In this document: piece by piece, positions 1 through 13,281 of the stretch | Numbering within the stretch: position 1 is the first letter of the stretch | How the letters are laid out: each line of letters starts with the position of its first letter | NCBI GenBank assembly: GCA_027186245.1 | Contig: CP114499.1 | Coordinates: forward strand, 5,709,001-5,773,000 | Length of the DNA: 64,000 nucleotides | Direction of reading: 5' to 3' | Origin: Coriaria nepalensis | Taxonomy: Eukaryota > Streptophyta > Magnoliopsida > Cucurbitales > Coriariaceae | The notes under the pieces: model-generated | The model's database searches: none | Told to the model about the DNA's origin: nothing | The model's input: only the letters and a program-made list of their open reading frames with translations | Made by a program: the position numbers and the translations under genes

Positions 1-3000
1 GTTCATCCATCATTCTCGTGCATATATAATTACTTACGTTCCATTACATATAGATAGATATAGATTGTTTTTATATAGAAATTATATATATGAATATATG
101 TAAATTTCATATGTTGTGTGTGATAAGGGAGAGCAAAGTTTGATCGGGTAAATGGAAAGAGAGCAAAGAGAGATCTCGATCTGAAATTATATCTCAATCC
201 AAACTAAAGAATGAGATCTAGTCTAGACTAAGATATCCGTCCAAAATAATGGACTTAACAAAAATCTTAGTCCATTGGCTTGAACTAAGATTTTGGTCCA
301 GGTCTGGATCGAAATCCTCAGTCTGAAAGGGAGGAGGTATGAAAGAGATGACAATTGAGATCGCGGTTCGAGAAGAGTTGTAGGATGTTTATATAATAAA
401 CAAAATAATAATAAATAGTATGGAGACATAATATAATAAACAATAATATATAAAAACAGAATTTGTGAACAATAACATAGGAAACAAAATTTGTGAACAG
501 TAAAATAGTAAATAAAGAGAGATTGTAAACTTAGAACTCAAACTTTGTTCAAACTTTACCATACTAAAAATTTAGAACTCTATGGGGTAGGAAGAAAAAT
601 AGAGAGACTTCATTTTCTTAGTATGTTTTCAAATGGATGGAAGCTGTTAATTTATAACCTCATGAAGAGATATGAAATTAATGAAAATTTAATCTAAAAT
701 TTAATATGGTTTAATACAGATTTAAATCTAATGAAATTGAAAATTAAATTACATCCTTTTATTTTCATACATTTTTGTAGAAGAAAAAAAAAATATAGGA
801 AGAAAACAAAAGGTGTGCCAAGGCAAACCATATCATTTTCGGGCCAACATTCAGCGCACACACATGCGGGTGCACACGAGTCAAGCCCGATTCGGTCTAG
901 ATTTGCACATTTTTACCGATGCGTGCAAGAGAGAACATTCTAACATATATTTTATTACCCATTAATAAATGTGCAATTCTATATAAATATTATCCCACTT
1001 GTTCCCTTTCTAATATGGGACAAAATTTTATTTTTTTAATTTTTCTATTTCAAACTATTATAATAGCTACATTTTGAGATTCAATTTCTAATTCTCCCAT
1101 TAATCATTTTGAGCGTAGCATATACTGATTCAAAATTCTCACGAAGGAGAACTCGAATCAACTTTGATCTTTCGTTTATACAAAATTGGTCCTACTTAAA
1201 ATCGAGCATAAACATAACATGTTAAAATGCTAATTTTCTAACATGAGCAACTGTTAAAATGATGGTTTCATTCTCAAGGAAGAGTAAACGATGGTGGATG
1301 ATAAAGGAGAGAGAGAGAAAATAGTTTGCGAAAGAAGGAGGAAAGGAAGAAGAATATTTTCGGATTAAAAATTTTTCATTTAAAAAAGAGAATTAATTAA
1401 CAAAAATTATCAAACTTAATCTATATATATAATAAACTTACTATACAAATAAGTCCTAACCCACATTCAAATTCTTTCGCGTTAGAAAGTAGAGTCTGAC
1501 AGTCTGTTGCAGTTTTGTCCTTTAAGACACATTTGTAGGGCTGTAGTTAGTGAAAGGGCATGCATGCATGCATGCAAAAGGGATCAGATTCTTCATTATC
1601 TCTAAGCTGGTCCCTAATTGTCATTAATTTGCTATAAGACATCTACAATTCCTTCTCAAGTAATTAACTTAATGAGATAAGATTCTCTCTAAACTTCTTT
1701 TTTAACATTTGTTACTAGCAGAGGAAATGGCGAGTTCAGTCCTATCTGGAATAATATATTTACGTTGGTCAAACATTCATGAATATAACTTCTCAAATTC
1801 TGTGAAAATTTTCGGTTACAAAAATTGTCAAAAAGCCATGAAACACAAGGATGGATAAGAGGAAAATCCGGACGTCCTAACAAACAACGAGAAGTCGGGT
1901 CAAGGGATCATCGGGTGGGTCGATTTAGAGATATTTTGAACCGAGGTGGGTCTAATTTATAATATATTGATTTGTTGTTGATATAATTAGTTGTAATAGT
2001 AAGAACCTTTTAACACGAGGATGGCGGCTGTTTTTAAAGTTGGGAAAAATTCTCTATCGATTATCAACCCTTGACGGGCACTTACTTAATTAACCTTACG
2101 TGTATTTTAATTATCAATTATTAAATAATAATTACCTTTTTATTACTCTATCCATCACCCTATCCTTTTCAGAAAATCTAATCAAATTTTACTAACGCGT
2201 TCCCAAACCTGTTTGACAACTCCTGTTTCCATGAAGTTCTACTACTACTACTACTACTACTACTAGTAGTTGCATTCAAAAATGGCTTTCTAGTCAAGAA
2301 AGTTGACAGGTACTTAACACATCTTGTGTATCCCTTTTTTAGGTCAAGAGTTCTTTATTGCAATCTTATATTTAGTAGCGGATTCAAGATTTTGGTAAGA
2401 TTGAAGTCTTAAGTAGATTGTAAAGTAATGGTAGAGAAATGATTGGGATTTTGGTATAGTGGAGGTGTGGGGAGATCTTAGAGTTAACAGTAGAAAAATA
2501 ATTATATATCTATAAAAATTTCGTAACATAAGATTAAGGTTTAGATAGCAGGTCACTATTCCCAACTTGAATCTAGCCCTACTTATAATTATTTCAAGTA
2601 TTTTTTTTCTTTTTTCTTTCAAGATTTCGTTAATAATGATTAATTAGTTTTAAATCATACTAATTTATAATTAGATCTAACAACTATCGAACATAATAAT
2701 CATTATGATTAAGAAATAATTAGTAGCTTATGAACATATCTAGATATATGACTACGAGTTGACTATCGAACAAAACATAAATCAAGGTAAGGATTCTAAT
2801 GTTGGATTGATAAAGGGATATAGACAAAACTGAAAATTTCTTACCTTTGTAGAAGCTTTATAAATTATTTCCCTTAAATCAACTAGTTGAGCTAGCTCAT
2901 CCTACCTTCAACCTGCAATGGATCTTGGAGTTTCAATACGGATGTACGAAAGGATATTAAGAGAAAAATATATCATATGAAAATAATTTTAATTTTCTGT

Positions 3001-3410
3001 TAATTATAATTTTAAATCATTAACAGATTTTTAATGAAATTTACGAGAGAGATAGAGTGATTACATACATAAACTGTAACCTACCATTGTCTTCTGAAAC
3101 TGGAGGCTGAAATAAGAAAACAAAGGGTGAAAAAGTGAGAGGAATATGCCAATGACCTAAAAACACAAATTTATATATATGATAAGATAATAAAAATTTT
3201 ATGGCATGTACATAATAACATCATTAATCAACACATGTGCAAAAAGTTAATCGGATTTATGAAACTTCCATAGATGTTGTGCAAGTGGGGAAATGTAATT
3301 TGGAGTCACTTATCTCACATTAATTATAAGTTTAAATTAGAGAGCCAAACTATATACTATATATCATCACAAAATTGTCTTTTACCCTTTCGCTATGTTC
3401 CGCTTGGTTT
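1..3410. other. Intergenic DNA, no gene seen
   Basis: AT-rich sequence without a recognisable coding exon on either strand. Short open frames here lack family resemblance and plausible splice partners. It holds minor simple repeats: a TGCA run near 1560-1576 and a CTA trinucleotide run near 2240-2265. Confidence 0.6.
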
Positions 3411-3420
3411 TTTTTTTTAG

Positions 3421-3557
3421 TGGGCTTAGCCCGGTTGATTTTATACATATGGGCTTCACATGCTTTTTCTTGGTTAAGGCTTTAGTTGTTTGATTTGGGC
3501 TTGTTTATAGTACAACAGGCCCAACAGTTGGGTACGAGCGAGTGTTTATAGGGTTTT
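3421..3557 (+). promoter_or_regulatory. Site II and telobox-like promoter motifs of the THUMP gene
   Basis: Three TGGGCT motifs (3421, 3450, 3496) and one GGCCCA (3519-3524) lie within 190 bp of the start codon, followed by a TAGGGTTTT telobox-like element at 3549-3557. Clustered site II (TGGGCY) motifs plus a telobox are typical of plant genes for translation and ribosome or tRNA biogenesis, and are bound by TCP-class factors. That fits the tRNA-modification role of the downstream gene. The motifs are seen; the function is inferred. Confidence 0.5.
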
Positions 3558-3605
3558 CGCGCGGTTCTGAGTCAAACTCAGGTCCGACTCGCTAAGCAAG
3601 AGAAA

Positions 3606-5755
3606 ATGGCAGCAAAAGAAAAAGTAGAAGAAGAGAAGAATGTTAGAAACGAAGCGAAACCTGAACAGGTCGCTGTGGCTGAGAAAGAGAATGTGACAGA
3701 GAGGCTGGAGATGACGATGAAGCCATGGGAGCAGCACTCGGCTGTGATCAGCATCCCTCGCTTCGACTATAATGCGCCTTCTGCACTTCTCCAGCGTTCT
3801 CATTCCGGATTCCTTATCACCTGCACTATCAGTCAGTGCTTCTTCTTCCTCTCATTTGCTTGATTCTCACTATTTCCTGTTTTTTCGTTCCCTAGCAATT
3901 TTGGTTGTCAATCACTGTCTATTCAAATTCATTGTTATAACTGTATCTCCTGCTAAAGTTCAGCTCGCTCTAATTAGGAAGGTTTTGTATTGATATGTCT
4001 TGCACTTCTATGGATTCTGCTGAAAATTTTATTCAATTGAAATTTGAATTAGCAATAGCGATTTTTTTTTTTTTTTCCTCCTTAATTATTCGCATGTATG
4101 TTTCATTAAAGTCTCAATAGGATTCTCAACTTTACTTTTGTCATCAGAGAGGGAGAAAAGTGCCACAAAAGAAGCAATATCCATCCTTGAAAAGGTTCTA
4201 ATTTGAAACTCAAATCTGAAAATATTGCAGTATGCTGTGTTGTAATTTTGTCAATACTTGTTTCATTTCTGATATGTGCAGCATGTCGGTCTCGCCAATA
4301 GCTGTAAATCAGAATGTTTAGACGCATGTGAAGAACATGATGCTTCCAAAAGAAGGAAAATCTGCATACAGGAGATAGATGATGAAAGTTCAAGAAGTGT
4401 AGAAATCAGTGAAAGTAAGAACATTAACTCTGGCCTTTATTTATGTTCTTGAATTCTGACTTTCTTATCATATAATGGTTTTTTTATTATGTTTTAGGTG
4501 ATCTTCCAAAGGGAACTTGTACAACTTCTGAGACATCTGATACCGTTGTGCATCATAGTTTTGCTCTCTCACTGGTCAAGCTGACTAGGAGTGGTCTACT
4601 GCTATTTACCTTCGCAAAAGGCACTTCTTCTGACACTGTTCGAATTGTATCAAATGTTATTCGCTCACTGGAAAGTGGGAGGCCCCGTTCATCCCTGTAA
4701 GCTCTTGTGCTCGGTGTTACAATTTTTGAGGGGTTATTGGATATTTAGTTCTCAACTTTCATTTTCTTAAGTTTCACATTTCTGGAGTGTTAAACGAATT
4801 ATTCTGGCTACATTTACTACTTGCAGAACAGAAAGATGAGGATAAAAGTAGATGAGAAAACTAATTTCATATTTTTTCTAGGACCTCCATTTTTGGGAAT
4901 TGTGTTTTAGTTTTGAAAAATTATTTTCTTGTGCTTTGCTTAAGATGGATCTCTTGGAAGGTATTGTTGGAACTAACAGTGAATGTATTGAATTTCAGAA
5001 GTCCCGTCTCTTTATTCTGCTCTTTCCTTGCCCTTTTACTCTGACTCCCTCTTTCCTGGCTCTCTCCTTATTCTCTTATTTTGGTTCCTGTCTTCATCTG
5101 TGCAGTTGGTGCCATCGCATATTTCCGATCCAAGAAACTTGTTGTTTGAATGAAAAAGACCTTCAAGCAGTCGTATCAAAGCTTGTTCTCAAGTTTTGGA
5201 AAGACAAGCAGGACACACTACCTTGCCCCGTAAAGGTAAGTGTAGTTATATACAGTATTCCATCTTTCTTCGATTCGTAAGCCTAAATAAGTAATATTTA
5301 TCTTGTTTACATGACACAAATTTTTTGTTGACCATGTAGTTTGCAGTAGGTTACAATAGAAGAGGAATGGAGGAAACAGAGACAAAAACTCGAAAAGATC
5401 AATCAGATGGTTCTTCTGATGCAAATGTCCTGTTGGACCGCAATAAATGCTTTAGCATAGTGGCTGCTGCTGTCAAAGATATCATCTCTGATGCAGTGGT
5501 GGACCTTAAATCTCCAGAGGTGATTAACTTAACTTAAAAGAATTAAAAGTTTATTTATCTTCGATCTAATTCTTCTCTGTCCAAACCTATCCGATTTTCC
5601 AGCTCTCTGTTCTTGTAGAGCTGCTTCCAATTTCCGGGGTGCCCCTCGAGTCCTCTGTGGTAGGGGTATCAGTTCTTCCAAGCGATCTTGTTAGTACAAA
5701 ACCAAAACTTGGCATCAAAGCCTTAGTTTCTGCTACCACCAAGTCAAGGAGTTAA
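3606..5755 (+). CDS. THUMP domain-containing protein (TAN1/THUMPD1 family)
   Basis: Seven coding exons join in frame to 355 residues: 3606-3831, 4147-4193, 4282-4414, 4498-4696, 5106-5235, 5340-5519 and 5603-5755, all with GT-AG borders. The N-terminal core (PWEQHSAVISIPRFDY, then HSGFLITCTIKREKSATKEA) and the central LWCHRIFPIQETC segment match plant THUMP proteins such as At5g12410, which I recall as its relative. The THUMP RNA-binding fold should occupy roughly the second half. In yeast and animals the family (Tan1, THUMPD1) is the adaptor that directs the NAT10/Kre33 acetyltransferase to make N4-acetylcytidine at position 12 of tRNA-Ser and tRNA-Leu; that role is inferred here. The acidic, lysine-rich first 35 residues are low complexity. 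Promoter motifs upstream fit a housekeeping RNA gene. Confidence 0.88.
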
Positions 5756-8700
5756 ACTTAAAAGAATTTTCGGCTCATATATATATATAATATATCAAAT
5801 GCATGTCGGACTGAGATTGTTTATGCGCAACGATCTTTCTAATGCATTGTATCGTCTTCAATGCCGCTCTTAACTGTAAGTTTATTAATGTTAATGGTCT
5901 TTTGCAAAACACTTCTTGTTGCCTTCAAATACAATTAAATTACTAAAGTTGGTAGGCCCCAGTGGCGACATATTTTAATATATTTTTATATTTTAAAATT
6001 TTAAAATAATTATTAAATGGGTACAATAAATAACGAAATATAAATATGATATTAATGCTAAAAATTATTTTCTTATAATTATCTATTTTAATTTTTAGAA
6101 TAATTTTTAAATTCCAAAAATTAAAATACATCTCCCAAGCAGAGGCCCGATTCGGACAAACCTTAGGCGAACTGACTGAAAAAAAATACTCGTTAGAGGA
6201 CAACAATATAAAACCGATGTGGATTTATTATGCCCCCATAAATCCCCCAAACGGTAATATATTTGTGGTCATATTTTTCTGCTCCAAACGGTACCATCCG
6301 GAACGTTCTACATACAATCCTCAACTTTCTTTTCTGATGCTAATATCAAACGATGGAGAAAGAAGAGCCAATGAAATTTTGTAAACTAGATTAACTGTCA
6401 TTACACATAATCATACTATATATATATATATATATATTATCTAATACATAAGATTTCCGAGTACTCGTATAACGTTACAAAGTCTTACAAATTTCAAAGG
6501 GTCCATTTGCTATTTAGCCTAAAGTGGGAAAGAATTTTAAAGTTAAAACATAATATTTTTTTTCGTTTGTGATAGTAGCCTACTTTTAATAAAAAATAAA
6601 AAATAAAATAAGCTATAAAAGGAAAAACTAAAATGTACTTCGAAAATCTGATAAAAAAAAAGAGTGTTCGGAGAGATATCGAGAAATTGGGAAAAAGAAA
6701 AAGAATAATATTTTTCTTGATTTCCCAATATCTTTAAGCTTTGAGAAAAAAATCGAGAAATCGAGAAACAAAAATTTTTATGTTTCTTTTCGAATTTTCG
6801 TAATCTTTGCAAATATGATTGTAGTGAATATTGTTTATTTTAAATTAATGATATTTGTTTATCATAATTTCGGTTGTCCTTGTGGCTGTACTAAATAATT
6901 TTTATTGGTTGCTGCAATTTTACTGAATGAATTATTGTACTTAATGGTTTTGGTTGGTTGGCATTTGTTCATTATGGTTTTGTTGATTTTGGTTTAAGGA
7001 GCTATCGACCAATCATGATTAAATGTTAAAAGTTAAAGCTTTCATCTATTGAACCCTTACGTTAGACCTTTGACAGATCTAAAGTTTAGGCTTTCGGTTT
7101 AAGTTGAAAAATCCAAACTTTAAGGTTTAAGATAAAAGATCAAAATTTTAGGGTTTAAGAAGAAATATTTTAAACTTCAGAGTTAAATATTAAGGGTTTA
7201 AGCTTTAACCTTTATGATTCAAGATGAAAGGCTTAGGCTGTAGGTTTAATATGAAGGGTTTAAGTTTTAGAGTTTAAGATGAAAGATTCATCATTTATGG
7301 TTCAAGACTAATGGTTCGAACATTATGGTATGATAGAATAGTCTAACTTTTAGGTTTAATGATGAAAGATAGATCATTTGCTATCGATTATAGAATACCG
7401 TCGTCAATATTGAAGAAAAGTAACTTAGCCAACTACTATTGAGATCACCTTAAAATAAACAAATTAAATCATGAAGAAAGAACCAATAGTAGTTTGGCCA
7501 AGAACATTAGAACTTTGATCAAGACCATGGCAAGCAACCTACGAACTAAAAAAGAACAAAAAAAAAAAAAAGCAGATAAAACTAAAGACTTAAAAACATA
7601 CATAACTGAACTTACTAATAAGAGATCGAAAAGAAACAAATTGGAAAAAATGAAGGGTTATATCACTATATATGTTAGGACAACACAACACTTTTCATTT
7701 AAGTACAGTGGCTTCCCTCCATGCATTTCAATATCCTGAAATGACAAAGTACTTAATTTAATATGAATGAATAAACGATCATCATTCGGCTTACTTAGCG
7801 GGAAATAAAAGTAAAAGCTCTTTACTAAAAGCATCTAAATATGGAGAGGGTCATGTAGCCCGATGTGACTCTAAAAGAAATACTTCTCCATTGTTTGGTT
7901 TTCGAAAAAATTTATTGAAAATAAAATCTAATTATTTTCATAATTAAAATCCATGAAATTACGGTCAACAAAACATCAAACAAAATCTTAACTATATAGA
8001 GTAGTTTCATATTATATTTCAATTCTCAACAATACACGAAATAATTGAACTCCAAGAAATCATATCTCTTTTAGGCATTTTATCAAACACTTTCCATATA
8101 TTATATAAACATCTAATTAATCATATATACTAAGCAATAATGTTTACTAATGAGATATTGAGAAATCAAAAACTAAGACTCACACATCATAAATAAGAAT
8201 CTAACTAATTTCATTCCAAATCCAACAAATTTTAGTAAAATCATATCCTTAAACAAAATCCTAATAACATAACTATCCACAATCTTATACTATTAACAAC
8301 AAAAAATTAATTTATGAAATTCTAAAAGTAATTGGGTGAATTAGATAGACCTTCGGCTATTGTTTCAGGTCAAATTTTGAACGATTCAGATTGTTCACAA
8401 CTATTTCCCCAACTCCACATTTCACTATTTCTTCTCTTCATTTTTTTTAATCTCAAAAAGTCTTATGAATCATAATTCCCTTTAAAAAATTGAATCTTCA
8501 TGTTTAAAAGAAGAAGATGAAGTTTGAGAAATTAAGAAAAAGTAATTTGAAGACCGAAGAAAAACTTGGGCAGTTTTTTTCCTCACATTGATTGCCGTTT
8601 ATGTTAGAGGGAATGAGAAAGAAGATGAACAGCAATATACTGCTATGCTGTGTTTTTGTTTCCATTTCTTTTTTATTATTTTCATTTCAAATTTTATTAA

Positions 8701-8956
8701 AGGTATAAATATAATTCATCATTTTTTCTAATACTTCAAAATTCGATAATAAAAAAAGAAACGAGTAGGCTCTTAAAAAAAACCTCACAATCGGGGCCAC
8801 TGACCCAAATTATCCCAATTTCTACACAACCCTACTACATTCACTAATCAATTAACTCAGCCTAAAACAGAAAGGGGAGGGAAGAACAATTATTAATTAG
8901 AAAAAATGCAAGAAATGATTTGGATTTACAAAGGAGCATTAATTAGTTCAATCTAT
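5756..8956. other. Intergenic DNA between convergent THUMP and GARP genes
   Basis: No coding exon is supported. The stretch contains the THUMP 3' flank, a (TA) tract near 6418-6438, a degenerate telomere-like array annotated separately and several A/T homopolymers. It separates the 3' ends of two convergently transcribed genes. Confidence 0.55.
7030..7375 (+). repeat. Degenerate telomere-like tandem array (TTTAGGG-like)
   Basis: About 350 bp consist of imperfect 15-25 bp modules around GGTTTAAG, TTTAGGGTTTAAG and GATGAAAG, for example near 7105-7135, 7145-7165, 7190-7205, 7245-7280 and 7300-7310. The core resembles the plant telomere unit TTTAGGG but is heavily diverged. It could be an interstitial telomeric relic or simply an old minisatellite. 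Confidence 0.6.
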
Positions 8957-11685
8957 TTAATTACCACATAAAGCTATCGACAGGTCCAAATTGATACTAT
9001 GTTTTTTGGAGTAGGTCGAGCAGTCTTTATAATTAGACCTATTAGAATTGCAAGAAGCTGAGATTATGGCTGAACTGCTGATTTCACTGGCTAAACGAGC
9101 AACAGTACCAGTAGTAGTAGTGGCATTACAAGACTGACGGTGATGATGATGATTATGAGGCAGTGAGAGTGATAAGGATAACTCACACCTCTTCATCTCT
9201 CCCTCCTCCTCGTCTCTCTCCCCACTCTTCTGACCATCTACCTGTGTCAACTGTAACAAAAAATACTAATAATATAAAGGCCATAAATCATAAACCGATT
9301 GAATTAACAGTTATTTATACCACTTACTAGATTTAATGACTCAAGATAACATAAAAAATTATGAACTTCTCATAAATTTTGATTCACGTAACTTAATCAA
9401 AAAAATAATACAAAGAAACAAGTTGGGTCAAATGGGTAGTAAGAGCGAGCTAGGTAGAAGAAGCTAAAACAATTATCATATCTAAACAAAAGCATAAGTA
9501 TACCCCGTGGCAGTGGGTTCCTCACGATTCTTAGTGGAGCCCACTTACCCCAATCCCATTATTTATCATTAGAGCTAGCTAGCAGCAAAAGGCAACCCTA
9601 ATTTAAGTTTGCAAACAAGCACTGACTTGTCTTGTCTGAATACGAACCAGCCATTAACCTTTTTGGCCATGGTCCCTTTTTATTTATTACTTCAGATTTT
9701 AGATTTTAGATTTTAGATTTTAGATCTTTTCTTTTTTGGACCACAAGTTACTGTAAATTAAAATAATAAAAAAAGGGCCGTGCATGCATGTAATAATAGC
9801 AAGGAAGAAAGAAGAAAAGAAACAGCTGTGTGTAAATTGTGTAATGTAGAGGAGCTAAAAGATAGTAAAAATGAAAAAAAATAAAAATAAAAAGGCTGTA
9901 AGAATATTATCTGAAAGTGAGGATTCTGTAATCTAAATAAGGAAAAAATTCAATGGCCCCACTTTTTGAAAAAGCTGTGAAACGATCAGGATATAAGTAT
10001 AAGTATGGGATGCTCTTAACACAGTACTACTACTTGGTGACGAATGTTTGACCTAAAAAGCTACCACTAGCTCTCTTCACATCATAGCATGCATGGAAAA
10101 ATTATTCTTACATACACTTCAGATCAAAAACCCACGTCACACTCAAAACCCTAGCTAGCTAGTGAAAAAGCTGCTGAAAAGAATAGCATAATTCTGATCG
10201 GAAGGGAGTTTTTACACCTTTTTTTTTTTTTACGGTGTAGGATAGGGTTTAGGGTTTTTACCTTTAAGAAATCAGATTCTTTGGCGTGAAATTTGGAAGA
10301 GTGGTTAAGAAAATGATCGTGTGGCAGAGCTGGTAAAGCTGGGGTTTGAGTTTCTTTTATTCCCTTCTGCTGCTGATGATGATCAGAGATGGCCTGCAGA
10401 TAATACTCGTAACAATACGTTGAGTATATTCCTTGTTGCCTTCTCATCCTCTCACTGCTTGAACTCCTCTCAATTCTAGCTCTGCAGAAATTAAAGAAAA
10501 AGTCCCAAAAAGTTAAGTTTTTTTAAAAAGAAAAGTAAGAGAAGAAAGTTCCGACAAGCAAAGACGAAGGGAGATGGGAAATTCTTTTCGCTTCTTTTCT
10601 CGAAGAACGAAACTTTTTTCTCTTTTTTTCGTGACAGAAGAATGTAAACCTTTTGGAATGTAGGCTGTGAAGCAAATGGGAATCTGATTCTTGATCATGA
10701 TCAGTAGGCTGTTTAAATAGTAATGAAGGTTGAAGATTAACAGTTTCGTTGTCTTCTTCATCTAGACAGTCATCGTCATTATCATTCTGATCCTCAAAGC
10801 ATTGCTTTCTTTGTTGCCCTACACTTCTGCCTGCTTCAAATTTTAACATTAAATAGAAAAAAAAAATACTTAAAAAAGGATTCTTTTTTTACGAGAAAAA
10901 AAGAAAGTGAAGGTAGATGTGACTGAGATTCTGGGTTTCAACTTCAAGTAACATGCCAATACTAGAACATATCTGTGAGCTGAGCATCCATTTTTCTTGT
11001 CACCCATTTTTGGGAAAATATCCTCAACAAAAGAGAGAGAGAGTGTAGTTTTATAATGATCGATCTCGTCCAGTAATAAGAACCATGATGACAACTTAAT
11101 TAATGATAATTAAGAGTGATTATATGTTAATTAAAGGTGACTGTTTGTTGATGTTGTAGTAGTACCTGTAGAAGGTCGACCCAGGTCTCCTCTCATGCTT
11201 CTATACATCTGAATAATAAAGAAATGGTGGTTGTAAGAAAAGACAACAAATGATGCTAATTAATTAAACAAACTACCAAACGAAAAGGAAAAAGATAAAA
11301 AAAGAGAAGGAATTGGGTGAAGAGAAGGAAGTAGTAAATAAAAAATGAAAGTATAAGAGAATATTTTTGACCTGAAGATGGCTCTTGACATGTGAAATGG
11401 TGAGGCCCTTTACGTCCATCATCCGAAGAACAAGCTTAGGCGTCGCCTCTGCAAATTAGTGATAATAATGATGAGAAGAAGAAGAAGAAGATGATTATGA
11501 TGGTGATCGAAAGCGAAAAGAGAGAGAGAGGTATGAAGAGAAGTGAAATTACTTTGGTGCCCTCCGAGGCGGTCAATGGCATGAACAAAGCAGTGATGAA
11601 GCTCGGGCGTCCATCTCAAACGAGGAACCTTTGATCTTACGTACTGCCTTACACTTCCATTCCTTCCACATGAACTAGTACTCAT
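8957..11685 (-). CDS. GARP/G2-like MYB-type transcription factor with EAR-like motif
   Basis: Six exons on the minus strand (11553-11685, 11372-11448, 11166-11208, 10650-10830, 10262-10481, 8957-9250) join in phase to 315 residues. The B-motif/GARP domain spans about residues 17-73: KVPRLRWTPELH (19-30), KATPKLVL (45-52) and SHLQMY (67-72), interrupted by two introns. Exon 4 is acidic (Asn/Asp/Glu rich) and exon 5 has QQQ and aromatic stretches. The last exon carries LSLSLSL (residues 242-248), an LxLxL EAR motif that usually recruits TOPLESS co-repressors, and ends in LDLSIAL. The architecture matches putative Myb-family proteins such as Arabidopsis At1g14600/At2g02060 and rice MOF1, nuclear transcriptional repressors. 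The start is placed directly before the short Ser-rich leader typical of the family. The 1,011-nt last intron contains a small tandem repeat. Confidence 0.9.
9694..9725 (+). repeat. Perfect 7-bp tandem repeat in the GARP last intron
   Basis: About 4.5 perfect copies of AGATTTT lie inside the 1,011-nt intron between GARP exons 5 and 6. The unit is one base away from telomere-like heptamers, but the array is too short to call telomeric. Confidence 0.85.
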
Positions 11686-12471
11686 TTTTTCCTTCTGCTT
11701 TCTTCTTCCTTCTTCTGTTTTGGGAGAGTATATAATTGAAAAATAATCAGGTAAAATGGAAGAAAAGAAAAGGTCGAGAAAATAATAGAAAAAAGCTGAA
11801 AGCAGCAGCAGGAGCAGCTAGGTTTGGAAGATAGCAGCAGAAAAGTAATATGTCTGTATGTACATATGAATCGATTGTGTTGATGAAGAGATAATAAAAA
11901 GAGAGTTCGAAAAGAAAAAGAGGAAAAAGAAAATACCAAGAGGGAGGGAGAGGAGGAGAACAGGGAGGGCTCTGAAAATTCCTCAAAGACTGATTATCAT
12001 ACCTGCTAAGCACTGAACGGGGAGGGCTCTGCTCTGCACTGCCACTCTCTCCCCTCTATTACAAACAAAAAAAAAACTCTTTCTCGATCCTTCTTCTTCT
12101 TCTTCTTCTTTGATTCCTCTTCTTCTTCTCTCTCCCTCAGCCTAAAAAATCATTACCCGTCTAAGCGAACACTGCCTACCTGCTACCCTTTGACCTTCCT
12201 CTCCCTCTCTCTCTCCTTTCTTCCAATATATACGCCAACAGTTTCATGAAGTTGATACCAAAATTTTAATACCTTTTTATTTTATTTTATTAATTATTCT
12301 CTGATCAGCATATTAAGAAAGGACACAGCTAATCAATACTCCAGCGACGCCCCGCCCGCCCCCGTACTTGAATCGGGTACTACTTTAATATCTGAAATTA
12401 CATTATTACCCTTTCTGTAGTTGACAACGTAGACAATACCACATGATTACACTTTTTTTTTGGGAACATGA

Positions 12472-12474
<3 letters not shown>
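11686..12474 (-). promoter_or_regulatory. GARP 5' leader and promoter region
   Basis: Upstream of the GARP start codon, read on the minus strand, the sequence is pyrimidine-rich: several TTC/TCT runs at 12080-12135 and CTCTCTC at 12200-12215. That is common in plant 5' leaders and core promoters. Overlapping short frames here have Ser/Phe/Leu compositions expected from such tracts and are not called as genes. No transcription start is visible. Confidence 0.4.
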
Positions 12475-12526
<52 letters not shown>

Positions 12527-12531
12527 TTTTG
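12475..12531. repeat. (TA)n microsatellite followed by a T tract
   Basis: About 35 bp of alternating TA run directly into a homopolymer of about 22 T. A compound microsatellite of this type is slippage-prone and may be length-variable or assembly-sensitive. Confidence 0.95.
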
Positions 12532-13218
12532 TGTGGAATTGAATGGAGTTATAAGCTCTAATCTAACGTCTAAAAACAGGCGTTGAGCAAAAGTTTCACG
12601 TAATCCAATCTAAGCACTAATTCGTTGCCACACATGTTGTTGTCTTTCTGTCACGTAGCTACCTAACTATGTAATAAAAACGCAAAGATCAGAATTTGAT
12701 TAGAACTAATTACTTAACTTATAAAAATCTATAAAATTGTAAAAGAAGCAACAGAATAATTAAACATATAAACGTGTGTCCTTAATAGAACGGTTCACGG
12801 TTAGCCACGTTTCTCTCTGTCTGTTTTTCTTGTCAAACTGTAAAAGAAAAGTCAACAAAATGGAATCAGAAATTATAAGAGACACGAAATTAGAACCAAT
12901 CCAAACAATAGACGAGTTCATGATAAGAATAGACAGTCACGTGCGATAAAATAATAAGGAAGGAAAAGGAAGTCAATTCAGAATCAAACTGTTACATGCA
13001 ATTATAAAATGAGTTTACGTACATGGAATTTTTCAGTTCAAATTAAGATTATTAAAAAAAAATTCCAAGAATTAGAGAAAGACTGGACTCTCTCCACCTC
13101 TCTAGTCTCTTCTCTTCTACTACGGTTTTACATTATTTTACAGGGTCGGTGCCAACTCTTTGAAAATCTCCTCCTTCTCTACGTACCTAGGTATAAGTAC
13201 TGCGCCATAGACCCATGT

Positions 13219-13220
<2 letters not shown>

Positions 13221-13278
<58 letters not shown>
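13221..13278. repeat. (CT)29 dinucleotide microsatellite
   Basis: 58 bp of uninterrupted CT repeat. It creates artificial Ser-Leu and Arg-Glu reading frames on the two strands, which are not genes. A shorter CT tract of the same type lies near 13745-13771. Confidence 0.97.

Positions 13279-13281
<3 letters not shown>

Noticed and set aside
10513..10761. Lys/Phe-rich frames on minus overlapping GARP exon 4
   Set aside because: They are other-frame readings of a real exon plus A/T-rich intron.
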